DNA of 26,173 nt from Ruminococcaceae bacterium UBA1320 (GTDB lineage Bacteria > Bacillota > Clostridia > Oscillospirales > Ethanoligenentaceae), in contig DBTI01000114.1 in the NCBI GenBank assembly GCA_002306975.1, forward strand, positions 26,991-53,163, given 5' to 3'. Within the stretch, counting starts at the first letter, position 1, and each line of letters starts with the position of its first letter. The notes beneath the pieces were generated by a model, which was not told the origin of the DNA, made no database searches, and saw nothing but the letters and a program-made list of their open reading frames with translations. Positions 14,038 through 21,756 of the stretch are shown piece after piece. The position numbers and the translations under genes were made by a program.

Positions 14038-15312
14038 ATGGCAATAGATAATATTGAAGAATATATTAAGCAAAGGGATATACATTCCGTCGAGTTTGGA
14101 TTTGGCGACATAAACGGAACCATGCGCGGAAAGATCGTTACCGCAAGACATTTTCTAAAAAACATTGAAGAGAGCACCGACCTTGCGCGCGCGCCTTTTG
14201 CGTGGGATGTGCAGTGTGGCGTTTATGATGATATCGAATTTGCCAACTTTACAAACGGTTTTCCCGACCTGAAGGCAAGGCCCATACTTTCCACATTCCG
14301 CGAAATACCGTGGCGCAGGGGAACTGCGTTTGTGCTTTGCGAACCGGTTGATAAGTTTGGCACTCCATTTGAAATTACACCGCGGTTTGTTTTGCAGAAG
14401 GTTCTTAAAAAAGTTGATTTGCTTGGATACCGTCTTCAGACGGGCGCCGAGCTTGAATTTTATCTGCTCGACAGCAACAGAAAACCGGTATTTGACGGTG
14501 TTCAGTGCTATTCGGTAAATAAAGGGGCAGAGGTCGAGTTTTTTCTTGAAAATGTGCGCAACAGCCTTGAAGATTTTGACGTAAAAATAGAAGCCACACA
14601 TGTGGAATACGGGCCGTCTCAGCTTGAGATAATCCCAGAATATACGGACCCGCTTACTTTAGCCGACAATTCACTGATTATCAAAACAGTGGTGAAGCAG
14701 CTTGCTAAAAAATCAGGACTGATCGCCTCCTTTATGCCAAAAATCTGGGACAATGAATCCGGCTCAGGTTATCACGTACACCAGAGCTTGTGGGACGAAG
14801 AACTTAAAGTCAACCTGTTTGAAAAAAATGAAGAATTGGCAAACCAGTATCTTTCCGGTCTTGTGCACTTTGCGCCTGAATTTTTGGCATTGGGGTCGCC
14901 GTCGGTTAACGCATATAAACGGCTTCGAGAGAATTCGTTTGCACCGGTTGACGCAAGCTGGGCGGACGACAACCGTTCCGTCGCTGTAAGGTCACTTTTT
15001 GGGCTTGGGGACGCAAGCCGAATAGAATACCGCACCGGATCATCGGACGGAAACCCGTATCTGATTATTGCTGCGAGTATAGCGTCAGGTTTATTCGGCA
15101 TAGAAAATAAGCTGCAAGCTGATGAAAATTTAAAACCTTTGCCGCGCAGCCTGCGAGAAGCTGTTGAACTTTTCAAAAGCACAGAACAAAGCAGTGAATT
15201 TTTCGGCAGGGAGTTTGTAAAGCTGTTCAGTCTTTTAGGAAACCATGAAGCATTACTTTATGAGCAAAGTATTACAGATTGGGAGATTAACAGGTATCTT
15301 GAAGAAGCCTGA
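14038..15312 (+). CDS. Glutamine synthetase family protein, probable gamma-glutamyl-amine ligase
   Basis: A 424-residue protein with the glutamine synthetase fold. Residues ~1-105 are the beta-grasp part ('SVEFGFGDINGTMRGKIV'). The catalytic part has Glu138 and Glu140 in 'GAELEFYLLD', Glu190 and Glu197 in 'HVEYGPSQLEI', His246/His248 in 'GSGYHVHQSL', 'DDNRSVAVR' near 312 and 'SRIEYRTGSSDGNPYL' near 328-342. It is shorter than housekeeping GSI (about 445-470) and differs at usual positions (GSGYHVHQ for GSGMHVHQ; RTGSSDGNP for RLPGADANP), so ligation of glutamate to an amine other than ammonia is likely, as in PuuA or gamma-glutamylmethylamide synthetase. ATG 14038 has AAAGGTG seven bases upstream. 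Context suggests that the amine comes from the compound handled by the permease and methyltransferase. Confidence 0.85.
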   Translation: MAIDNIEEYIKQRDIHSVEFGFGDINGTMRGKIVTARHFLKNIEESTDLARAPFAWDVQCGVYDDIEFANFTNGFPDLKARPILSTFREIPWRRGTAFVLCEPVDKFGTPFEITPRFVLQKVLKKVDLLGYRLQTGAELEFYLLDSNRKPVFDGVQCYSVNKGAEVEFFLENVRNSLEDFDVKIEATHVEYGPSQLEIIPEYTDPLTLADNSLIIKTVVKQLAKKSGLIASFMPKIWDNESGSGYHVHQSLWDEELKVNLFEKNEELANQYLSGLVHFAPEFLALGSPSVNAYKRLRENSFAPVDASWADDNRSVAVRSLFGLGDASRIEYRTGSSDGNPYLIIAASIASGLFGIENKLQADENLKPLPRSLREAVELFKSTEQSSEFFGREFVKLFSLLGNHEALLYEQSITDWEINRYLEEA

Positions 15313-15329
15313 AAATCAACTCGATTATA

Positions 15330-15369
15330 AAAGCAGAGCGCTCCGAACCTATTCGGAGCGCTCTGCTTT
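15330..15369. terminator. Two-way intrinsic terminator
   Basis: A perfect 18-bp stem, AAAGCAGAGCGCTCCGAA (15330-15347) with its complement (15352-15369), closes a four-base loop. It lies between the converging GS-family gene (ends 15312) and the SDR gene (ends 15409). The - strand reading has the better T-run (CTTTTATAA). Confidence 0.85.
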
Positions 15370-15408
15370 GCATTGTTAGCACAATATAGATGCAAATATA
15401 AACAATCG

Positions 15409-16422
15409 CTAAAGGATAGCTTTTAACGCTGAATCAAGAGCACCAATAACCTTGTCACACCAGATGTCAAACTCACTATCTTCAATTTGAAGCTCGGGAT
15501 GCTGTAAAACATATTTCACAGCCTGGGCTGCCCCCTGATCAAAACGTGTTGTCGCATTAAACCCGGGTACAAGCCTTTTTAGCTTTGAATTATCAAACAC
15601 AACTGAGTTCGACTTATCACCCAAAAGCGATCCGGTGAAATCATAGTTTCCGCAGGCGGCTAAAAACTCGGATGAAATGTGTACAGCCTTTAATTCAACA
15701 CCTAAAGCGTCGGCAATACATTTATAGATTTGATTCCAAGTCAGGGTTTCATCCGAGGTTATTTGAACAGCCTCTCCAATGGCATGGACATTGTTCATCA
15801 ACCCGATAAAACCTTTTGCAAAGTCGCTGTTGCGTGTCATTGTCCAAAGGGAGGTTCCGTCACCCTGAATGATGACAGGCTTGCCTTCCAGCATACGCTT
15901 AGCCACCTGCCAGCTTCCCTTGTTACCATGCACGCCAAGAGGTATGGAGCGTTCATCATAGGTATGGCTGGGTCTGACGATTGTTATTGGAAATCCGTTT
16001 TCACGATATTTCTTCATTAAGAAATCTTCGCAGGCGATCTTGTCCCTTGAATATTGCCAGAACGGGTTTGACAATGGGGTGCCCTCGGTAATTCTATAAT
16101 CAGACAGGGGCTTTTGATAGGCGGAAGCGGAGCTGATAAAAATGAACTGTTTGGTTTTGCCTTCAAACAGTCTAAAATCCCTTTCCAGGCTTGAAGGAAC
16201 AAATGCTATAAAATCTGCAACTACGTCAAAATTCATGCCGTCGATAAGGCTTGCCACAGCGGCCTCATCGTTAATATCTGCTTTGAGAAATTTTACGTTG
16301 CCGGGTAATTCACTGCTTCTTGTTCCGCGGTTAATAAGAAACAGTTCATGCCCTTCTTGTAACAACTGTTTGGAAATGGCCATGCTGATTGTTCCGGTGC
16401 CGCCAATAAATAATACTTTCAT
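15409..16422 (-). CDS. NAD-dependent epimerase/dehydratase-like SDR protein
   Basis: A 337-residue extended short-chain dehydrogenase-like protein. The nucleotide-binding motif is at the N-terminus ('VLFIGGTGTIS', residues 4-13). An acidic residue of the usual type follows ('FLKADINDE', Asp49). The active-site serine region is 'FIFISSASAY' (~93-102) and the catalytic pair Tyr124/Lys128 is in 'FWQYSRDKIA'. Later blocks ('TIVRPSHTY', 'VIIQGDGTSLWTMTRNSDFAKGF') resemble the isoflavone-reductase/CSP41-like epimerase group. ATG 16420-16422 has GGAGGAA upstream. It is a single-gene unit with a plausible promoter at 16463-16490. Neighbours do not suggest a pathway; the substrate is unknown, possibly a nucleotide sugar. 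Confidence 0.85.
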   Translation of the reverse strand: MKVLFIGGTGTISMAISKQLLQEGHELFLINRGTRSSELPGNVKFLKADINDEAAVASLIDGMNFDVVADFIAFVPSSLERDFRLFEGKTKQFIFISSASAYQKPLSDYRITEGTPLSNPFWQYSRDKIACEDFLMKKYRENGFPITIVRPSHTYDERSIPLGVHGNKGSWQVAKRMLEGKPVIIQGDGTSLWTMTRNSDFAKGFIGLMNNVHAIGEAVQITSDETLTWNQIYKCIADALGVELKAVHISSEFLAACGNYDFTGSLLGDKSNSVVFDNSKLKRLVPGFNATTRFDQGAAQAVKYVLQHPELQIEDSEFDIWCDKVIGALDSALKAIL

Positions 16423-16462
16423 CCTAATTTATTCCTCCTCGGTAATAATAAAAAACGCCGCA

Positions 16463-16490
16463 TTTATATCAGTATAACACTCAATGTTAA
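16463..16490 (-). promoter_or_regulatory. Probable promoter of the SDR gene
   Basis: On the - strand TTAACA (complement of 16485-16490), a 16-base spacer and TATAAA (complement of 16463-16468) lie about 40 bases before the SDR start. The hexamers are good but not consensus. Confidence 0.45.
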
Positions 16491-16518
16491 TTGATTTTCC
16501 GCTTTTTATTATACCGCA

Positions 16519-16695
16519 ATGGGCACGGAAAATCTATACGCAGATCCAAATGATGAGGTGGCTGATAAGAATGAGCTGCGCAAAAAACAGGCATACAATC
16601 AAATCTTATACGATCCAGCAAACCCTCCAGCAAAGCATCCCGTCGACATAAAACGGTGGGTGCTTGCGATTTTAATGAATTTAAACATTTATTGA
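16519..16695 (+). CDS. Possible 58-residue ORF or gene remnant, unrecognised
   Basis: An open frame runs from a stop at 16492-16494 to TGA 16693-16695 with an ATG at 16519. The product is polar at first and hydrophobic at the end (tail 'PVDIKRWVLAILMNLNIY') and reads like natural protein, with varied residues and balanced charge. No ribosome binding site precedes the ATG and no good promoter is seen, so it may be the end of a decayed gene. It lies in the 356-base gap between the SDR gene and the small ORF at 16779; otherwise that gap holds only the two promoters listed. No family recognised. Confidence 0.3.
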   Translation: MGTENLYADPNDEVADKNELRKKQAYNQILYDPANPPAKHPVDIKRWVLAILMNLNIY

Positions 16696-16726
16696 ATATT
16701 GGTCGTCGATTTTGCGTAATGTAATG

Positions 16727-16755
16727 TTGACACTAGCAAAGAGTGGTAGTATGAT
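16727..16755 (+). promoter_or_regulatory. Strong sigma-A-type promoter of the small unknown gene
   Basis: TTGACA (16727-16732), a 17-base spacer and TATGAT (16750-16755) give a near-consensus promoter. Transcription would start near 16762, about 17 bases before the ATG at 16779, leaving just room for the AAGGAG site. Confidence 0.8.
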
Positions 16756-16778
16756 GAAGCAGAAGGAGCCGAAGTATT

Positions 16779-17060
16779 ATGAACTATGAGGAACGCAAGA
16801 TTGAGATTCTTAAAGCTTTAGTATCTTATGACAATCTCGGAAGGATATTAAATACAATAAATGCTAAGAACTATGCTGAAATACGAGAAGCGTTATCTTA
16901 CGAAGACTTTTTTTGGCTGGTAAGAGAGTTACATCAGCAGTACCTTATCGATGCGATTTTTTCTGATATAGAATTAGAAAGCAAACCTGAAGACCCGCAA
17001 ATCGGAACATTGAAGATACGCCAGGAAGGCATCGATTATCTTATAAATTACAAGAAGTAA
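16779..17060 (+). CDS. Small hypothetical protein, possibly winged-helix-like
   Basis: A 93-residue protein with ATG 16779 preceded by AGAAGGAG at about ten bases, its own strong promoter (16727-16755) and its own terminator (17066-17107), so it is very probably a real single-gene unit. Residues 1-55 look helical ('ERKIEILKALVSYDNLGRIL', 'YEDFFWLVRELHQQYLIDAI') and the end 'IGTLKIRQEGIDYLINYKK' resembles the last strand and helix of a winged-helix domain. There is no membrane segment, signal peptide or cysteine. DNA binding is possible but not shown; function unknown. Confidence 0.7.
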   Translation: MNYEERKIEILKALVSYDNLGRILNTINAKNYAEIREALSYEDFFWLVRELHQQYLIDAIFSDIELESKPEDPQIGTLKIRQEGIDYLINYKK

Positions 17061-17065
17061 AATAT

Positions 17066-17107
17066 AATAAAAGCGTCTGCCGTTCAGTATCGGCAGACGC
17101 TTTTATT
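17066..17107. terminator. Two-way intrinsic terminator
   Basis: A perfect 17-bp stem, AATAAAAGCGTCTGCCG (17066-17082) with its complement (17091-17107), around an eight-base loop, with A/T runs on both sides. It lies between the converging small ORF (ends 17060) and cold-shock gene (ends 17180). Confidence 0.88.
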
Positions 17108-17179
17108 ATGCATTGTGTTGCCCTGAAATAAGGCTTAGATGCGCTCAAGTTCTTTGCTCGCGACTGTATCCAAGTGCGA

Positions 17180-17392
17180 TTATCTTACTACGGAAACATT
17201 GGTCGCTCTTATTTTACCGTTTCGTTGATCGCGTTCAGTGTCGAAGGTAACCTTTTGACCCTCTGACAAAGATTCATTAGCCGGAGATACGATGCTTGAA
17301 ATATGCACAAACACATCGTCTCCGCCGTTATCATTAGCGATAAAACCGAAACCTTTTTCTGAATTAAAAAATTTAACAGTACCGTTGTTCAT
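17180..17392 (-). CDS. Cold-shock domain protein (CspA family)
   Basis: A 70-residue single-stranded nucleic-acid-binding protein acting as an RNA chaperone. The RNP1 motif is 'KGFGFIAND' (residues ~14-22) and RNP2 is 'DVFVHISSI' (~26-34), with the typical start 'MNNGTVKFFNSEKG' and the late 'GQKVTFDTERDQRNGKIRATNV'. ATG 17390-17392 has GGAGGTG upstream; the longer frame to 17440 would run through that site and is not supported. It is a stand-alone gene; no specific link with its neighbours is seen. Confidence 0.95.
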   Translation of the reverse strand: MNNGTVKFFNSEKGFGFIANDNGGDDVFVHISSIVSPANESLSEGQKVTFDTERDQRNGKIRATNVSVVR

Positions 17393-17589
17393 AAAAACAC
17401 CTCCGGCAATTAATATTCCCGATTTTAAAAATAAAAACACATTTTTTTGATTTTTGCGTAAAATTCAAAATTTTCAAACTTTAATAAATAAAAGGGGCGG
17501 CGACCTGTGAAAATAACAGTCAAGCTGACATCACGCAAACATCACGCTTTTCTCTTAACGACAATTGCGCTCCGCTTCATTAATGACGG

Positions 17590-19431
17590 CTATATGGGTA
17601 TGTTGTTAAACTGGCTTTGATACAGATTGTAGTAAAACCCCTTTTGTTCAATTAAACTCTCATGATTGCCGCGCTCGACAATATTTCCGCCGCTTATGAC
17701 CATAATGAGATCCGCGTCTTTAATTGTGCTCAGCCTATGTGCGATTATGAAGCAGGTTCGGTCTCGCATCAGCTCGGCCATTGCCTGCTGTATCAGCATT
17801 TCGGTTCTGGTATCGACGCTGCTTGTTGCCTCGTCAAGGATCAGAATAGAAGGGCTGGCCAAAACCGCCCTCGCGATCGCAAGGAGCTGCCGCTGACCCT
17901 GACTCAGGTTTTTGCCGCTTTCAGATAAAACGGTGTTATAGCCGTTCTCGAGTTTTTCAATAAAACTGTCCGCTCCGGCCTTTGCCGCGGCGGATTTAAT
18001 TTCGCTGTCCGTGGCGTCAAGCCGGCCGTATCGAATGTTTTCCGCGATAGTACCGGAAAACAGGTATGTGTCTTGAAGCACAATACCAAAACATTTACGC
18101 AGACTTTCGCGCGTAAAACTGGTTATATCGTTTCCGTCAAGCAGGATTCGACCGGAGTTTATATCATAAAACCTGTTGACAAGGCTTGCAATCGTTGTTT
18201 TTCCCGCACCGGTAGGCCCCACCAGCGCGACGGTGCAGCCCTCCGGAACTTTAAAACTTACATTTTTCAGAATAGCAAGGTCTTCACGGTATCCGAAAGT
18301 AACATTTTGAAATTCCAGATTGCCCTTTGGCTTTATAACTTCTGTTGCGTGTGGGTCATCGGCGCTTTCCTCGGCATCGTCAAGCACTTCGAAAATGCGC
18401 TCCGCTCCCGCAATGGCTGTCTGCAACGTATTATAAACATTGGCGACGTCATTAAGCGGGCGGGAAAATTGTTTTGTATAGCTTAGAAAGCTGGCAATAA
18501 CGCCGACGGTTATCGCACCCCCAACAGCGAGAACACCGCCGACTACGGCTACCATTACAAAGCCGATGTTGTTTATTATATTCATTAACGGCATGAGATA
18601 CCCGGAAATAATCTGCGCTTTAAGACCGACACTGAAAAGTTCCGCGTTGATTTTGCTAAAATCGTCTATAACCTCGTTCTCATGATTAAATGCCTTGACC
18701 ACCTGCAGCCCGGAAATACTTTCTTCAATATGTCCGTTCAGTCTGCCGAGTATATTTTGCTGCTTTCTAAACAACTGACTTGTGTGTTTTGTAACCATTT
18801 TGGAAAGCAGCAAAACAAGAGGTACGATTATCACGCTTGCGAGGGTGAGCAGGGGATTGAGCAAAAGCATCATCAAAAATGATCCCAGAATAGAGATAAC
18901 ATCCGTCATCAGCGAAACGGTTGAGGATGATATGGTCGTGCTGATATTGTCGATGTCGTTGGTAAACCGGCTCATCAGATCCCCGTGGGTGTGCCTGTCA
19001 AAATACGAAATCGGCATGCGCTGAAGCTTTGTAAACAGGGATTTTCTCAGCACCTTTACAATGCGCTGTGAAACACCGGCCATCAGAAAATTATTAAAAA
19101 AGGTGAGGAACAGGTCGCTCAAAAACACGGCAAGCAAGAGGAAAATCACAGAACGGACCTGGTTAAAAAGCACCGCATTTTTGCCACCGGACATAAAATC
19201 TACGGCGCGCCCGGTCAGATAAGGCACAGCGAGCAGTATGGCCGAGTCGACCATGACAAAAATCAAAATCAGTGTCAGAAGCTTATTCTCATGACCGAAA
19301 AAGCCCCAAAGACGTTTCATTGTGCGTTTGAAGTTTTTCGGTTTTTCAACCGGCATACCCGGCCTTCTGTGGCCATTGCGGGGGAGAGGTATGAAATTAC
19401 GGTCTTCTCTTGTATTATTTGTACTCGGCAT
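17590..19431 (-). CDS. ABC exporter half-transporter with canonical ATP site (heterodimer subunit B)
   Basis: A 613-residue type IV (MDR-like) half-transporter: a cytoplasmic N-terminal tail of ~45 residues, six membrane segments (~50-340) and a C-terminal ATPase. Walker A is 'GPTGAGKTTI', the signature is 'KNLSQGQRQLLAI', Walker B is 'ILILDEATSSVD' with the catalytic Glu, and the switch is 'FIIAHRLST'. The signature has Gln for the usual Gly (LSQGQ), as often seen in one subunit of heterodimers. ATG 19429-19431 follows GGAAAGGAGGGG and overlaps the end of the upstream ABC gene by 17 bases, so translation is probably coupled. With its partner it should export drugs, lipids or peptides, as BmrCD/LmrCD do; substrate not known. 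Confidence 0.92.
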   Translation of the reverse strand: MPSTNNTREDRNFIPLPRNGHRRPGMPVEKPKNFKRTMKRLWGFFGHENKLLTLILIFVMVDSAILLAVPYLTGRAVDFMSGGKNAVLFNQVRSVIFLLLAVFLSDLFLTFFNNFLMAGVSQRIVKVLRKSLFTKLQRMPISYFDRHTHGDLMSRFTNDIDNISTTISSSTVSLMTDVISILGSFLMMLLLNPLLTLASVIIVPLVLLLSKMVTKHTSQLFRKQQNILGRLNGHIEESISGLQVVKAFNHENEVIDDFSKINAELFSVGLKAQIISGYLMPLMNIINNIGFVMVAVVGGVLAVGGAITVGVIASFLSYTKQFSRPLNDVANVYNTLQTAIAGAERIFEVLDDAEESADDPHATEVIKPKGNLEFQNVTFGYREDLAILKNVSFKVPEGCTVALVGPTGAGKTTIASLVNRFYDINSGRILLDGNDITSFTRESLRKCFGIVLQDTYLFSGTIAENIRYGRLDATDSEIKSAAAKAGADSFIEKLENGYNTVLSESGKNLSQGQRQLLAIARAVLASPSILILDEATSSVDTRTEMLIQQAMAELMRDRTCFIIAHRLSTIKDADLIMVISGGNIVERGNHESLIEQKGFYYNLYQSQFNNIPI

Positions 19432-21157
19432 CGCAAAGCCCCTCCTTTCCGAATTGGGAAATGTATAGTTCCCTGTAAATGCGGCAGCTTTTAAGGAGGT
19501 CTTCATGAATACCGTATCCTGAAACCTTACCATCGTTCAAGACAAGAATTGAATCGGCGCTCATCACCGAGGTTATGCGCTGTGCAATCGTTATGCAAAT
19601 AAGATCACTTGAATATTTCTTTAACCCCTCGCGGATCTTTGACTCGGTAATGACGTCGACGGCACTTGTGCAGTCGTCAAGAATTAAAATCGACGGCCTT
19701 TTAACAAGCGCGCGCGTAATGGCGAGGCGCTGCTTTTGTCCTCCCGAAAGATTGACGCCGCCCTGCCCTAAAATGGTGTCATAACCCTCTGGCAGCGACT
19801 CGATGAAATCATAGATTTGTGCGGTTTTTGCGGCGTTAACCACTTCATCCATATTCGCACTTTTATTACCCCAGCGGATATTTTCAACGATGCTCCCTGT
19901 GAATAGCGTATTCATTTGCGGCACCACGGCAATGATATCGCGCAGATCGTGTTCATCCACTTCGCAAACATCATTTCCGTTCACGATAACAGAGCCGCTT
20001 GTCGCGTCATGAAACCGCGGAATGAGGTTGACGAGGCTTGTCTTGCCGGCTCCGGTTGTTCCGATAATACCAAGAACGGTTCCTGCCCCGACAGAAAAGC
20101 TGATGTCCTTTAAGACATCCTTTTCCTGTTTACCGGAATACGAGAAAGATACATCGCGGAATTCAATTCCGGTATTGACGGCCGAGACTTTACGCGGCTT
20201 TTCCGGCGCAATGGTGTCCGGCGTGTCCATCACTTCACCGATGCGTTCGGTTGAAGCATGGGCACGCACAAACATGGTAAAAACAGTGGAAATCATCATT
20301 AAGGAATTAGCCATTTGGGTCATGTAATTAATAAACGCAATGATTTTTCCGACCTGCACCGAGCCGCTGTCAACTGCCAGACCGCCAAACCACAGAACGC
20401 AGACGATACCGAGGTTTAACACCACCATGGTTACAGGTGAAAAAATTGACGTGACCCGCATGGCGGAAGTTTGCACACCGGAAAGTTCTTCGTTTGATTC
20501 TGAAAACCGCTTTTCTTCAAACTCCGATCGGTTAAAAGCCTTTACGACTCTCACGCCGGAGAGAAATTCACGAATCACACCGTTCAGCCTGTCGATTGAA
20601 CGCTGAACCTTTCTGAAAAAAGGATACCCGATGCGGTTGTTCAGAAAAATAATTATAACAATTATCGGGATAATAACAGCAATAATCAGTGAGAGTTTAG
20701 GATCAAGGATTACCGACATGATTATGCTGCCAATGCATAACAAAGGCGATTTTACAAAAATGCGCATTGTGCCGTTGACAAAGTTTTGCAGCTGCGTAAC
20801 ATCGTTTGTCAGCCTTGTAACAAGTGACGACGTATCAAATTTGTCAGCGCTGGCAAAAGACATGTTCTGAATTTTGCTGAAAAGGTCAAATCGCAGCTCG
20901 GTTCCAAAACGCTGCGAAACTCTGCTTGAAATGTTGTTGCGCGCAACCGCGCCGATGGCACCGATAGCCGTCACGGCAAGCATAATGGCACCGGTCTGCA
21001 AAACGAAATTAAGATTTCGGTTTTTGATGCCGGTATCAACGATTTTTGACATAATCATAGGCTGCAAGAGGTCGCACATGGCTTCTACCGATAAAAAGAA
21101 TATGGCGAGTAAAAAAAGCTTGTAATACTTTGAAACATATTTTTTTAAGTAACCCAA
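19415..21157 (-). CDS. ABC exporter half-transporter with degenerate ATP site (heterodimer subunit A)
   Basis: A half-transporter of about 580 residues with six membrane segments (~15-310) and a C-terminal ATPase. Walker A is 'GTTGAGKTSL' and the signature is canonical ('VNLSGGQKQRLAI'). Walker B is followed by Asp instead of the catalytic Glu ('LILDDCTSAVD') and the switch His is Gln ('ITIAQRIT'). This is the known pattern of the degenerate site in heterodimeric exporters, complementing the normal subunit encoded next. The start is uncertain: no ATG exists; TTG 21157 has AAAGGG nine bases upstream and is preferred over TTG 21175, which has no clear site. It is divergent from a PadR-type regulator, a common arrangement for drug-inducible exporters. 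Confidence 0.9.
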   Translation of the reverse strand: MGYLKKYVSKYYKLFLLAIFFLSVEAMCDLLQPMIMSKIVDTGIKNRNLNFVLQTGAIMLAVTAIGAIGAVARNNISSRVSQRFGTELRFDLFSKIQNMSFASADKFDTSSLVTRLTNDVTQLQNFVNGTMRIFVKSPLLCIGSIIMSVILDPKLSLIIAVIIPIIVIIIFLNNRIGYPFFRKVQRSIDRLNGVIREFLSGVRVVKAFNRSEFEEKRFSESNEELSGVQTSAMRVTSIFSPVTMVVLNLGIVCVLWFGGLAVDSGSVQVGKIIAFINYMTQMANSLMMISTVFTMFVRAHASTERIGEVMDTPDTIAPEKPRKVSAVNTGIEFRDVSFSYSGKQEKDVLKDISFSVGAGTVLGIIGTTGAGKTSLVNLIPRFHDATSGSVIVNGNDVCEVDEHDLRDIIAVVPQMNTLFTGSIVENIRWGNKSANMDEVVNAAKTAQIYDFIESLPEGYDTILGQGGVNLSGGQKQRLAITRALVKRPSILILDDCTSAVDVITESKIREGLKKYSSDLICITIAQRITSVMSADSILVLNDGKVSGYGIHEDLLKSCRIYRELYISQFGKEGLCDAEYK

Positions 21158-21195
21158 TTTTTCAAACCCTTTCAAATGATTCTGCCGGATTTACT

Positions 21196-21286
21196 ATAGC
21201 AATTAAAAGAAGAGTTCTTTTGTTACTCTCCGCCGTAGGCGGGAGTAACAACCTCTGAATTTCCTTTTTAAAAAGGAAATTGCTAT
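21196..21286. repeat. MITE-like palindromic element
   Basis: Ends ATAGCAATT (21196-21204) and AATTGCTAT (21278-21286) are perfect 9-base inverted repeats. Inside are a hairpin GTTACTCTCCGCC-GTA-GGCGGGAGTAAC (21222-21249, one bulge) and a 24-base perfect palindrome AATTTCCTTTTT/AAAAAGGAAATT (21258-21281). No coding capacity. It lies between the exporter genes and the PadR gene and may place an RNA hairpin in the exporter 5' leader. Confidence 0.5.
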
Positions 21287-21335
21287 CGGTCATATTTGCT
21301 TTATGTTTATTTTGTAGTATGATAATACGGTAAGG

Positions 21336-21350
21336 TACAAACAATTTGTA
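21336..21350. promoter_or_regulatory. Candidate operator for the PadR-type regulator
   Basis: Perfect inverted repeat TACAAA-CAA-TTTGTA in the divergent region, between a possible -10 box (TATGAT 21318-21323) and the regulator's ribosome binding site. Position fits autorepression and control of the exporter. The match to a known PadR operator cannot be tested here. Confidence 0.4.
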
Positions 21351-21370
21351 TGATAAATGGAGTTAAAACA

Positions 21371-21721
21371 ATGGATATAAAACAAAAGAAATGCCGGACA
21401 TACCGTTTCCTGCCTGCTTATATAATGCTATTTTTGGCGGAAAACGCTTTATACGGCTCGGCAATTTTAAATGAGTTTCACAAAAGAATGCCAAACTATA
21501 ACGTCGACAGCGCTGTTATATACCGTACGTTGCAGGATCTTGAAAAGGATGGATTATTAAAATCCTATTGGAAAACGGAAGACCCGGGGCCGGCAACAAA
21601 ATGGTATGAGGTTACAGAGTCAGGTATTAAAAAGTTGGCCGAATATAAAGATGAAATTGAACAGCGCAAAAAAAATCTGGAATTTTTTCTTGGAACATAT
21701 CAATCATTAAATAAAAACTGA
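21371..21721 (+). CDS. PadR-family transcriptional regulator
   Basis: A 116-residue small winged-helix regulator. The N-terminal DNA-binding part contains 'LPAYIMLFLAENALYGSAILNEF' (helices 1-2) and the recognition region 'VDSAVIYRTLQDLEKDGLL', close to the PadR pattern (Y-x-x-L-x-x-LE-x-x-GLL). A wing with 'PATKWYEVTESGIKKL' follows, then a C-terminal dimerisation helix 'ALKDEIEQRKKNLEFFL'-like. ATG 21371 has TGGAG at eight bases; the in-frame ATG 21350 lies inside a likely operator and lacks a site. It is divergent from the two exporter genes; an LmrR-like role, repressing the exporter until a drug binds, is the best guess. Confidence 0.85.
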   Translation: MDIKQKKCRTYRFLPAYIMLFLAENALYGSAILNEFHKRMPNYNVDSAVIYRTLQDLEKDGLLKSYWKTEDPGPATKWYEVTESGIKKLAEYKDEIEQRKKNLEFFLGTYQSLNKN

Positions 21722-21756
21722 GTTTCTTTTTTCGTGTTGTGTGATTTGATCTCTCG

